This document shows positions 33,830 to 41,363 of a DNA stretch of 64,000 bases, in pieces (positions within the stretch are counted from its first letter, which is position 1; each line of letters opens with the position of its first letter). The position numbers and the translations under genes are program-made. A model generated the notes under the pieces. It saw nothing but the letters and a program-made list of their open reading frames with translations, searched no databases and had not been told where the DNA came from. Source of the stretch: Phycisphaeraceae bacterium (GTDB lineage: Bacteria; Planctomycetota; Phycisphaerae; Phycisphaerales; SM1A02); assembly GCA_019636755.1 (NCBI GenBank), contig JAHBWZ010000005.1:186001-250000 (forward strand). Reading direction: 5' to 3'.

Positions 33830-34711
33830 ATGACCGGTGTACGGACGGAGGATTCGACCATCGCGCAGAGCGGACTCTCGGTCACGGTCGCGCCGTTCGG
33901 TGCCGAGGTCCGCCGGACCATCGCGCTGCTCGCGCCGATCGGATTCCGATCCATGCAGTTGAGCGCCGCGCAGCCGGGGATCCGCCCGCGCGATCTCGAC
34001 CGGGGGGCGCGCCGTGACCTGCGTGCCTTTCTGGCGCGCCGAGGGACGTCGTGCTCCGGCGTGGACCTGTGGATCCCGGCCGCACACTTCCTGGATCCCG
34101 CGCGCGCCGATGCAGCCGTTCAGGCCGTATGCGATGCGATCGGACTTGCCGCGGACCTGGCGACCGACGATCGCGCCCGGGCGCTTTCGACGGTCCTGCC
34201 GGGTGATCCACCGGATGCGCGCGTGGCGATCCAGCGCGAGGCGGCGCGATGTGGCGTCACGATCGTGGACTTCTCCACGACCGGGTCGCCGGTGTCCGCG
34301 GCAGGCACCGGGGGGGCCGCGGACGCCATGGCCAGTGGTGCGGCGTCCGGCGCCTCGCGCGCGTCCGTGGTCGAGTGGACGCGCATCGGGATCGATCCCG
34401 CGGCGCTGCTGGCCCAGGGGCGTGATCCGATCGATGCGGTCATCGCCTCCACCGGACGGATCGGCGCGGCACGGCTGGTATCGCCGGCACCGTCCGGTGG
34501 GCGGGGCCCCGTGGTCGGCGGCCGCGGTGACGGCCGATTCAACCTGACGATGTACCGCGCTGCGCTCACCGTGTCGGGCCCGGAGGTGCCGGTGATCGTC
34601 GACGCGCGCGGGTGGACGGGCGACCTCGTCGAAGGCGCACGGGCAACCGCGCATGCCTGGTGTCGCGCCGGTGCCGACCCGACCGCCGAGGTAGACTCGC
34701 CGTCCGGATGA
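33830..34711 (+). CDS. Sugar phosphate isomerase/epimerase-like TIM barrel
   Basis: 293 residues, xylose isomerase-like (AP endonuclease 2) superfamily. Readable parts are IALLAPIGFRSMQLSAAQPG near the N-terminus, LRAFLARRGTSCSGVDLWIPAAHF, an aligned helix AVCDAIGLAADL, and VPVIVDARGW. The metal-binding Glu/His set of active members is poorly conserved, so an enzymatic role is uncertain. ATG 33830 follows CGCAGGA. Its stop overlaps the acpS ATG (ATGA). Confidence 0.6.
   Translation: MTGVRTEDSTIAQSGLSVTVAPFGAEVRRTIALLAPIGFRSMQLSAAQPGIRPRDLDRGARRDLRAFLARRGTSCSGVDLWIPAAHFLDPARADAAVQAVCDAIGLAADLATDDRARALSTVLPGDPPDARVAIQREAARCGVTIVDFSTTGSPVSAAGTGGAADAMASGAASGASRASVVEWTRIGIDPAALLAQGRDPIDAVIASTGRIGAARLVSPAPSGGRGPVVGGRGDGRFNLTMYRAALTVSGPEVPVIVDARGWTGDLVEGARATAHAWCRAGADPTAEVDSPSG
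34692..34697 (+). promoter_or_regulatory. -10 element ahead of acpS (near-leaderless)
   Basis: TAGACT lies inside the end of the upstream gene, 10 nt before the acpS ATG at 34708, giving a possible second promoter for acpS alone. Confidence 0.4.
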
Positions 34712-35118
34712 GCGTGATCGGACATGGCGTCGACCTCGTGGAGATCGCGCGCGTCGCGGCGATCGTGGACCGGCACGGCATCCGGTTCATCGAGCGTGTG
34801 TTCACCCGCGAGGAACAGGCCTATGCCGAAGCGGCCCCGCGCCTGCGCGGGGAGCGGTATGCAGCCCGGTTCGCTGCGAAAGAGGCGGTCTTCAAGGTGC
34901 TCGGGACCGGGTGGGCGGGGGGCGTCGACTGGCGGGATGTCGAGGTCGGGCGCACGGGCGCGGGGGCGCCGGTCCTTCGCGTGACCGGCCATGCCGCCGC
35001 GATCGCGGACCGCCTGGGAATCACCGGGTGGCACGTCAGTCTGTCGCATACGCGGGAACTCGCGAGCGCGTCGGTCATCGCGGTCGGCGATCGTCGACCG
35101 CCCGGCAGGCCGTCCTGA
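34708..35118 (+). CDS. acpS: Holo-[acyl-carrier-protein] synthase
   Basis: 136 residues. Transfers 4'-phosphopantetheine from CoA to acyl carrier protein. Motifs: IGHGVDLVEIARV with the Mg-binding Asp, VFTREEQAYAE, RYAARFAAKEAVFKVLGTG with the second Mg-binding Glu, and a C-terminal WHVSLSHTRELASASVIA. Length and order are standard. The start overlaps the upstream stop by 4 bp. Confidence 0.94.
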   Translation: MSVIGHGVDLVEIARVAAIVDRHGIRFIERVFTREEQAYAEAAPRLRGERYAARFAAKEAVFKVLGTGWAGGVDWRDVEVGRTGAGAPVLRVTGHAAAIADRLGITGWHVSLSHTRELASASVIAVGDRRPPGRPS

Positions 35119-35192
35119 TGGTCGCGCGTTCCGTGGAGGCCGGATCTCCGCCTGGACACGGGTGGTACCATCCGGACCAAGGAGCCCGTGGC

Positions 35193-35987
35193 CTGGCCCG
35201 TCGCCCATCCAAGCTTCCGTTGTACGAGTTCCTCCGCGCTGCCGAGGCGGGTCAGCGTGATCCTGTCGCGCCGAGTACCCGGGGAAGGCGCGACGACGCG
35301 TCCTCGCCCGTGCCGACCGCGGCTCGGCCCGGCTCGACCGGGCGCCTGCCGCCCGTCGTCCGCATCCCGATCGGATTCGTCTTCGTCGCCGGGGCGATGA
35401 TCGTCGTCCTGGGGATCGCTCTCTATATGGCGGGCTTCAGCCGGGCGCAGCAGCAACTCAAGGTCCGGTACGAGGAGGCGCTGCTCAGGCTGGCTGAGGG
35501 TGGGGGGTCGGCTGACGGGAGTGGCGGTCCCCCGGCGCGCGATCCACTCGCGTCGGCGCCGCGTGACGGCTCCGCCGGGCGGGCACTCGGGGCGCCCGAG
35601 CAGCGTCCGCCGGGCGGTCCGGTGATGTCGCCCCCCGCAGAGCGCGAGGGGATGCAGGCCGGTGCGAGGGCCGATGCGCCGGAGCGGCCGATCGAGATCG
35701 ACGCGTCCCTGCTTCCGCGCGCGTACTACCTGGTCATCATGTCCACCAATCGGGAGGGTGCCGAGCGGCTGGTCCGGTTCTGCCGCGAGCACGATGTTGA
35801 CGCTGCCGCCATCCGTCGGCAGAATGTGTGGCTCGTCATTCTGCTCCGCGGGTACCCGACGCCCAGCGACCCGGACCTGCGGCAGATGCGGACCGTCGGT
35901 CTTCCCGCGCTCGGTGCCCGCTGGCGGACGATCGATCCCGGACGAAGTGATTTCTCCGACGCCTATCCGCTCTCGCTCGGAAACTGA
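35193..35987 (+). CDS. Single-span membrane protein with SPOR-like C-terminal domain (start uncertain)
   Basis: About 264 residues. Short N-terminal motif PLYEFLRAAEAG, disordered linker, one membrane helix (about 55-78), a second disordered linker, and a C-terminal alpha/beta domain: YYLVIMSTNREGAERLVRFCREHDVDAAAI, then WRTIDPGRSDFSDAYPLSLG. The terminal domain has SPOR-like periodicity and the short N-terminal motif looks planctomycete-specific. No ATG or GTG fits. AAGGAG at 35178-35183 is followed after 9 nt by an in-frame CTG at 35193 (giving MARRPSKLPLYEFLR); TTG 35220 is the other option. A GTG at 35188 is out of frame, so a single-base error is possible. Confidence 0.6.
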   Translation: MARRPSKLPLYEFLRAAEAGQRDPVAPSTRGRRDDASSPVPTAARPGSTGRLPPVVRIPIGFVFVAGAMIVVLGIALYMAGFSRAQQQLKVRYEEALLRLAEGGGSADGSGGPPARDPLASAPRDGSAGRALGAPEQRPPGGPVMSPPAEREGMQAGARADAPERPIEIDASLLPRAYYLVIMSTNREGAERLVRFCREHDVDAAAIRRQNVWLVILLRGYPTPSDPDLRQMRTVGLPALGARWRTIDPGRSDFSDAYPLSLGN

Positions 35988-36069
35988 GTGACCAGTCGGC
36001 GGACCCGGTGCCGGAGATCGCGCTTCCATCGACCTCACTCCCGCTACCTCTCGGCCCGGAGCCCCGACC

Positions 36070-36249
36070 ATGAGCCTGCATCGAAGCCTGAAGACCAAGC
36101 CCGCCGCCCTGAACCAGCACCGGAGCGTCCTGAAGCGTTCAGAGCGGATCGAACGCCTGGTCGCGCAGGAGCGGTTCAGGAAGGACGGGAACTCGCCGCT
36201 GGGCCTGGTGAAGGTGGCCAGCCGGCGAATCGGCGGCAAGGGTGAGTGA
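36070..36249 (+). CDS. Small basic protein of the PVC superphylum (TIGR04137-like)
   Basis: 59 residues, short and easily missed. It starts MSLHRSLKTKPAALNQHRSV and continues LKRSERIERLVAQERF, then SPLGLVKVASRRIGGK. This matches the small basic protein shared by Chlamydiae, Verrucomicrobia and Planctomycetes. Strongly basic with no hydrophobic segment; presumably binds nucleic acid or the ribosome, but function is unproven. GGAGCCCCGACC precedes the ATG. It stands alone between the SPOR-like gene and the aminotransferase. Confidence 0.85.
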   Translation: MSLHRSLKTKPAALNQHRSVLKRSERIERLVAQERFRKDGNSPLGLVKVASRRIGGKGE

Positions 36250-36306
36250 CCAGGCCACGGGCCGATCCGCGCGCCGTGCCGCAGGTGCGCGTGAACCGAT
36301 TGCGCC

Positions 36307-37473
36307 ATGACTGATCCGTCGCCACCGCCGGTGCCCCGCGTGAGCCGGCGAGCCGCCTCGATCGATGTCTCGGGGATCCGCCGCGCGTTCGAACTCGGTG
36401 CGGCGCTTCCTGATCCGATCAATCTCTCGATCGGACAACCCGACTTTCCCGTGCCGGAGGCGATCCAGGCCGCGGCGATCGACTCGATCCGCGCCGGCCG
36501 GAACGGCTACTCCCTGACGCAGGGCACGCCTGAGCTGCTTGCGTCGGTCCGTGCCCACATCAATGCCGACCTCGGCTGGGATCCGGAGTCGCACGGTCAC
36601 TCGATCATGGTGACCAGCGGGACGAGCGGCGCGCTGCTCCTGGCGGCCATGGCGGTGCTGGATCCGGATGACGAGGTGGTGATCCCGGATCCGTACTTCG
36701 TGATCTACCCGGCGCTCGCGTCGATGATCGGCGCCCGCGCGGTGCGGTGCGACACCTATCCGGACTTCCGCATGACGGCGGCGCGGGTCGAGCCGCTGAT
36801 CACCGGCCGCACCCGGATGGTCATGGTGAACTCGCCGGCGAATCCGACCGGCGTGGTGCTGACGGGGTCCGAACTGGCCGAACTGGCCGGACTCTGCGAG
36901 TCGCGCGGCGTGCTGCTGGTATCCGATGAGATCTACGACGGCTTCACGTTCCCGGAGGCCCGGGAGGGGGGGCGCTGTCCGTCGCCGGGGCGTTCCAGCC
37001 GCACCTCACTCCTGATCCGCGGGTTCGGGAAGACCTACGGGTGCACCGGGTGGCGGCTCGGGTACGCCGTCGGACCGGCGGCCATCATCCGGGAGATGCT
37101 GAAACTCCAGCAGTACACGTTCGTCTGCGCGCCGACGCCGCTGCAGGTCGGTGCGGCGCAGGCGTTCGGCGTCGACATGGAGCCCACGATTGCCCGGTAC
37201 GCCCAGCGGCGGGACGCCGTCTGCCAGGCCCTCGGCGGCCTGTCGCCGATCGTCCGGCCATGCGGGGCGTTCTACGCGTTTGTCGAGGTGCCGCCACGCC
37301 TGGGAATCAGTGCGACCGAGTTCGCCCGGCGGGCGGCGGCGCAGCGCGTCATCGTGATCCCCGGGTCGGTGTTCAGCCACCGCGACACGCACTTCAGACT
37401 CAGCTTCGCCGTCGACGAGCAGCGCCTGCAGCGCGGGCTGCAGATCCTCGCGGAACTCCTCAGCGGCGGATAA
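36307..37473 (+). CDS. Class I/II pyridoxal-phosphate aminotransferase
   Basis: 388 residues, aspartate/alanine aminotransferase fold. Recognised from NLSIGQPDFPVPEAI, the cofactor-phosphate region TSGTSGALLLA, VNSPANPTGVV, the SDEIYDGF pyridine-N Asp, the Schiff-base Lys in RGFGKTYGCTGWRLGY, and the substrate-binding Arg in HFRLSFAVDEQRL. The specific amino acid cannot be told. The ATG at 36307 gives the expected length. No operon partners. Confidence 0.92.
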   Translation: MTDPSPPPVPRVSRRAASIDVSGIRRAFELGAALPDPINLSIGQPDFPVPEAIQAAAIDSIRAGRNGYSLTQGTPELLASVRAHINADLGWDPESHGHSIMVTSGTSGALLLAAMAVLDPDDEVVIPDPYFVIYPALASMIGARAVRCDTYPDFRMTAARVEPLITGRTRMVMVNSPANPTGVVLTGSELAELAGLCESRGVLLVSDEIYDGFTFPEAREGGRCPSPGRSSRTSLLIRGFGKTYGCTGWRLGYAVGPAAIIREMLKLQQYTFVCAPTPLQVGAAQAFGVDMEPTIARYAQRRDAVCQALGGLSPIVRPCGAFYAFVEVPPRLGISATEFARRAAAQRVIVIPGSVFSHRDTHFRLSFAVDEQRLQRGLQILAELLSGG

Positions 37474-37964
37474 CCGGCGCGTGCCCTCGACGGAACGTCC
37501 GAGAACCGCGGAACCGGTCGAAACGGAGCCGCAAGTGCAGTGTTCAGAGTACTTTGCTGAACCGCGTCGCCGGTTTTTCCGTAGATTCGGATGCGTCCCT
37601 CTTGCTCTCGGCCCGCTGTCCCCGCATAGTGGTCGAGACTTCCCGCGATGGTCGAGGTGCTCCGGCCGCGATGCCTGCAGGCACCTCCGGAGCAGCCTGC
37701 CGGCTGGCCCGACCTTCGCCAGATGCATGCCATCCACCCGCCGCCGATTCGGTCCCTGACCGGTCGGCGGTTTTCTCTGCGCACGGCGGGCCCGCAGTGC
37801 CGGACCGGACGGCCGACGAGAGAGGCCGCGGCCTCGGTGCATCAGCGCGCACCGCGCCGCCGGACGTGGTCCGGTGCGACGGATACGCGGACGCCACGAA
37901 GCCGCGGCCGGGTCCGCGTCGAGGCCGTCCCTCGACGCGCACGAGTCTCAGGGTGCTGTCAGGA
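37474..37964. other. Non-coding spacer
   Basis: 491 bp between the aminotransferase and the small lipoprotein. Frames are open on both strands from composition only. The first 120 bp are relatively AT-rich (GTGCAGTGTTCAGAGTACTT). I see no terminator hairpin or gene. Confidence 0.4.
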
Positions 37965-38165
37965 TCAGCGCGGCGGCGCGGGCGGGGCGCCATCGGTCTC
38001 CGCGGCGGCGCCGCCGAGCTGGCTCCCCGGAGAAGCGCCGGCCGAACCGGGCGTCACGTTCCGCGGGCGGGTCTTCTCGCGATCTTCGTCGCTCTTGCTC
38101 TCGCAGCCTGCGAGTACGGCGCCGCCGAGCAGCAGAGCGGCGAGGCAGAGGCTGGTCCCACGCAT
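37965..38165 (-). CDS. Small lipoprotein
   Basis: 66 residues. MRGTSLCLAALLLGGAVLAGC is a complete lipoprotein signal with lipobox LAGC (Cys at residue 21), followed by a charged, Pro/Ala/Gly-rich disordered tail (SKSDEDREKTRPRN). The ATG at 38165 has AAGGA 7 nt upstream; an ATG at 38180 would lie inside that site. Function unknown; short disordered lipoproteins may tether the envelope or bind partners through the tail. Confidence 0.6.
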   Translation of the reverse strand: MRGTSLCLAALLLGGAVLAGCESKSDEDREKTRPRNVTPGSAGASPGSQLGGAAAETDGAPPAPPR

Positions 38166-39101
38166 GGTGTGTTCCTTCATCGTCCGGCACCCGAGCGATC
38201 TCTCTGCCGCGGTGGTCCGGAGCCGGCGTGGACCCCGCGCGGCGATCCACGGGCTCACCCGCAGATCAGTCAACACGGCATGCCGCGAGTGTAGCGTTCG
38301 ATCGGCCGGGATGTCAGTGGGCGTGCGTCCGGCGGGGCATGCCCACCCGGCGGGCGACGGGGTGGGTGGGCGCTGTCGCCGTCCCGCGGTGCGGTGATGG
38401 CCCGGGTCGCGTTCCAGCGCTCCGACGGTCCGAGGCGTCGCCGGCGCCTCCGGTCCAGGTCCGCGCCGGGCCGTGTCCGCATTCCGATCGGCGATGATCA
38501 GGCGGTCAGGGCATGCGAGTCCGGCGCGCCATCGAGCGGCCATGGTCTCCCGGGTTCCGCCCTCGGTCCGGTGCGAAGTTGTCCACCGGCGCGCCGCGTG
38601 ATGCGCAAATCCTGTGGACGAACAGCCTTGCGATGCGTCGACCGCGCGGGCGCGTCGGTGTGGCGCATGCGCGCAACTCTTTGTCCATGCATCGCTTGCG
38701 ACAACGGATGCACGACAGGCCGACGGCCTGTGCGCCCGGGCGACGTTCATGTTGTCCACAGCGACGGAATTCCGCGTGCGATGTCGACGTGCGACCTGTA
38801 GCATCCCGCTGTTCCGTCGTCGGTTCGCGAGCGCTTCGTGTGTCGCGCCGAGCGCGGAGTTCGTGACCTCTCGCGCCGCCCCGATGGGCGGGCGCGCCGG
38901 GTCCGATGGAAGGGGAGTTTCGTGCACTCTGGACGACATCAATTCGCAGCGGGCGCGCTTCCCGAGCGGGCAGCAGGCCGGTGCGGTGCATGGTGGGCCA
39001 GAGAATCCACGTTCCGTGTGCGTGTGCAGTCCCGGGTGCCGGCCGCTCGATGTGCGTGCCGGCGGCCGATCGTTCGTGACATCGCAAGGAGGGATATCCC
39101 G
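38166..39101. other. Long intergenic region with DnaA-box-like sequences
   Basis: 936 bp without a credible gene. Between 38579 and 38760 it carries TTGTCCACC (38579-38587), TCGTCCACA on the minus strand (38613-38621), TTGTCCATG (38681-38689) and TTGTCCACA (38752-38760). The last equals the DnaA box favoured in high-GC actinobacteria. The last 60 bp contain the ribosome-binding site of the next gene. Confidence 0.4.
39086..39092 (+). promoter_or_regulatory. Strong ribosome-binding site of secreted paralogue A
   Basis: AAGGAGG lies 9 nt before the ATG at 39102, one of the best Shine-Dalgarno matches in the window. Confidence 0.6.
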
Positions 39102-40328
39102 ATGCAATCGATTCGACTTCACGGTCTGTGTCTCGTCGGCGCCATGCTGTGCGCCTCGCCTGTGGCACTCGCGCAGCAGGATCGCGTGAGTTCCTCGGAG
39201 AAGGGATCGCTGCTCATCTGGTCGAAGATCGAGGTCGCCTACCAGGAGGACCAGCTCATCCAGGACACGTTCGTCAGCCTGACCAACGACTGGGCAACGG
39301 ACGTGGACTTCCAGCTCTACCTGATCCAGGGCGACAACACGAATCCGCTCGGATACTGGCAGTTCAGCGACGTCGGCTTCACGCTGACGCGCGATCAGCC
39401 CGTGTACTGGTCCGCCGCGACGGGCCAGGGTACCGCGGGCATCGGGATGACGCGGTGGTCGGACCTGGGGCCCGGCATCGTGATCGACGGCGTGACGTAC
39501 TACCGGGGCCTGATCATCGGCTGGGCCACGAGCATCCCGCAGGGGAACCGGCCGATCCGTCACAATCATCTCGCCGGGCACGGAACGGTCGTCAACTACG
39601 CGCAGGGATGGGCATTCGAATACAACACCTGGGCCTTCGCCGCGATCACGGGGACGCAGGGCGGCCTGATTCCGGTCACGCCCGACGCGGATGGTTCCGT
39701 CCAGCTTCGTATCGGGACCGATTACGCGCCGTCGTACAACCAGCTCCTGCTGAACTTCCAGGCGTGGGGATCGAGCGCGTGGAGCACGCCCGATTACCTG
39801 GTGGTGAGCGATACCGCGCTGACGCTGCATCCGGTGGACTGGGATCTCCGCGAGAACAGCGATGCGCCTCCGGTCATCACGAAGGCGCAGTTCGACGTCT
39901 GGAACGAGAACGAGGTCAAGTTCTCGGGTGCCTACAAGTGCATCGTCTGCTGGGATCAGTCCTTCCTGCGCACCTACGGCATTCCGAATCACTTCGGCGT
40001 CGGCTCGCTTCAGACCAACCACGGCAAGGCACGGATCGATGGTGTGGCGAGCCCGCTCTGCAACATGCAGGTCCCCGGGGTCCTCTCGGTCGCCACGTCG
40101 CTCCTGGGAATCTCTGAGCGGTATCTCGAGATCGGGATGCCGGGGGCCGGAGGCGGCACCCCGGCCCCGATGGGCGGCTACGCAGCGGCGGCGAGCAATC
40201 TCATCGGCATGGGAACGCAGCCGGGCCTGATCAGGTACTTCCCGGGCTCTGGACCGGATGAGGCGCCGGGATCGAACTCGCCTGCGACCAGCTTCGATCG
40301 TCTGCTCGAGTCCGCGCTGAAGCGGTGA
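39102..40328 (+). CDS. Secreted EKGSLL-domain protein (paralogue A)
   Basis: 408 residues. A signal peptide ends VALA (1-24); the mature protein starts QQDRVSSSEKGSLLIWSKIE. The whole remainder is one domain that recurs three more times in the next 12 kb. Landmarks: DTFVSLTND (55-63), RDQPVYWSAATG (97-108), RHNHLAG (153-159), EYNTWAF (173-179), FDVWNENEVKFSGAY (264-278), CIVCW (280-284), IPNHF (294-298), LQTNHGKARIDGVAS (303-317) and a C-terminus ATSFDRLLESALKR. The CxxC in CIVCW and the Asn-His pairs are invariant between copies and could bind metal or form a disulfide. No known catalytic motif. Roughly two-thirds identical to paralogue B by eye. Confidence 0.8.
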   Translation: MQSIRLHGLCLVGAMLCASPVALAQQDRVSSSEKGSLLIWSKIEVAYQEDQLIQDTFVSLTNDWATDVDFQLYLIQGDNTNPLGYWQFSDVGFTLTRDQPVYWSAATGQGTAGIGMTRWSDLGPGIVIDGVTYYRGLIIGWATSIPQGNRPIRHNHLAGHGTVVNYAQGWAFEYNTWAFAAITGTQGGLIPVTPDADGSVQLRIGTDYAPSYNQLLLNFQAWGSSAWSTPDYLVVSDTALTLHPVDWDLRENSDAPPVITKAQFDVWNENEVKFSGAYKCIVCWDQSFLRTYGIPNHFGVGSLQTNHGKARIDGVASPLCNMQVPGVLSVATSLLGISERYLEIGMPGAGGGTPAPMGGYAAAASNLIGMGTQPGLIRYFPGSGPDEAPGSNSPATSFDRLLESALKR

Positions 40329-40471
40329 GGCGGCACCGGCCGGGCTGCACCTTCTGATGACCGGGGCGGGGCGCCCTGCCCGGGTGCCTATCGGAGGCGC
40401 GTCGCGGTGACGGGACGTCTCGGGCGGCGGCGGGTGGATCCGCAGCGGCGTCGAGCGATGTTCATGACACG

Positions 40472-40498
40472 TCGGGACCGGCCTCTGGCCGGTCCCGA
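40472..40498 (+). terminator. Hairpin, probable terminator after paralogue A
   Basis: A 12-bp perfect stem, TCGGGACCGGCC / GGCCGGTCCCGA, closed by TCT. It lies 144 bp after the stop; no T tract follows, so it may need Rho. Confidence 0.55.
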
Positions 40499-40835
40499 TG
40501 CTTTCACGCGCGGGGTGCCCTCGCCTCCCGCCGGAACGCGGGTGGCCCGGCCGCCCCGCGCCGGGGCGGGGCCGGACTCCGGAGTCCCTGCGGGACCCAG
40601 GTCCCCGCTGCGCGGACCGGTGCATCCTGGTCGGCGACGCCCGGCAACGCCGCGGCGACTGGCGGGCGCCGCGCAGTCGCATGCGCCACCGGACGGCGAC
40701 CACGGCTGACCTCCCCGTTTCACCAGTCAGCCCAGTCCTGTGCGCGCGTCCGTGCACTGCGGCGGCAGACCCGGAACCGGGGCTCGGGTCACCCGCCGGG
40801 CGGCGCCTTTTTTCCTGGCAGGCGTCTTCAACCTA

Positions 40836-40863
40836 TTGCATTCACAGTGCTTACCTGTATTCT
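40836..40863 (+). promoter_or_regulatory. Sigma70-like promoter upstream of paralogue B
   Basis: TTGCAT, 16-nt spacer, TATTCT. The surrounding 40 bp are AT-rich for this genome. Start of transcription would be about 40870. Confidence 0.5.
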
Positions 40864-41009
40864 GGCGCCGGTGTGGAACGCTGCTGCGGACCCGGCATCG
40901 GCCGGCCGGACAGAGCGAGCCACATCGGGACGGCACCCGCCGGACCGGTTGGAGGTGAGGCTTCTGCAGATCGGGTGATGGACGATCCGGACAGATCCAC
41001 AGAGGGGGC

Positions 41010-41038
41010 TTCCGGTCCACACGCCTGACCAGTAGAAT
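41010..41038 (+). promoter_or_regulatory. Second candidate promoter upstream of paralogue B
   Basis: TTCCGG, 17-nt spacer, TAGAAT. The -35 is weak and the -10 good. It would give a leader of about 320 nt. Confidence 0.35.
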
Positions 41039-41347
41039 CGCCGGTTGTAGATGCAGGGGATTGAAAGATCAAGACTTACGATCAATCGGGGCGACTTCGG
41101 ACGGCGGTCGCGCTGCGCGGGGATTCGGGGCGTCACACCCCCGGCCGCGGGCATCGGACAGACACGCCGGACCTGGTCGCGACCGCACCGCGACGCGGTG
41201 CTGATGCGACTGGTCGTCCCCTGCACCACGAAGGCGCACCTCTCAGAACTCGGCAGTTTCGGACGTGCACTGGGCACGCCCGCTGAAGAACCACCCCGGG
41301 GGTTCGGTTCGATGGCTCGAAGGATCCCATCACTTCAACCCAGCTAC

Positions 41348-41354
41348 TAGGAGG
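41348..41354 (+). promoter_or_regulatory. Strong ribosome-binding site of secreted paralogue B
   Basis: TAGGAGGG (the core AGGAGG) about 9 nt before the ATG at 41364. Confidence 0.6.
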
Positions 41355-41363
41355 GAAATCGAA

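Larger units (their letters stand above)
40499..41363. other. Long leader region of paralogue B
   Basis: The 1,035 bp between paralogues A and B contain no supported gene. After the hairpin come a GC-rich half and then a more AT-rich half from 40800 with two candidate promoters. If the first is used the mRNA leader is about 490 nt. A 99-codon frame from 41051 to 41350 has no protein-like features. The final 20 bp contain TAGGAGGG. Confidence 0.45.

Noticed and set aside
40541-40640. Dense GC-rich inverted repeats looking like a structured RNA.
   Set aside because: The stems are short, overlapping and expected from local base composition; only the 40472-40498 hairpin is long and perfect.
37965-40757. 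A 930-codon minus-strand frame.
   Set aside because: Only its last 66 codons (the small lipoprotein) are protein-like; the rest is antisense to paralogue A or intergenic.
41300-41345. GGTTCGATGG resembling a tRNA T-loop.
   Set aside because: No matching acceptor or anticodon stems on either side.
41051-41350. A 99-codon frame between a TAGAAT element and paralogue B.
   Set aside because: No ribosome-binding site, no recognisable protein features; more likely untranslated leader.
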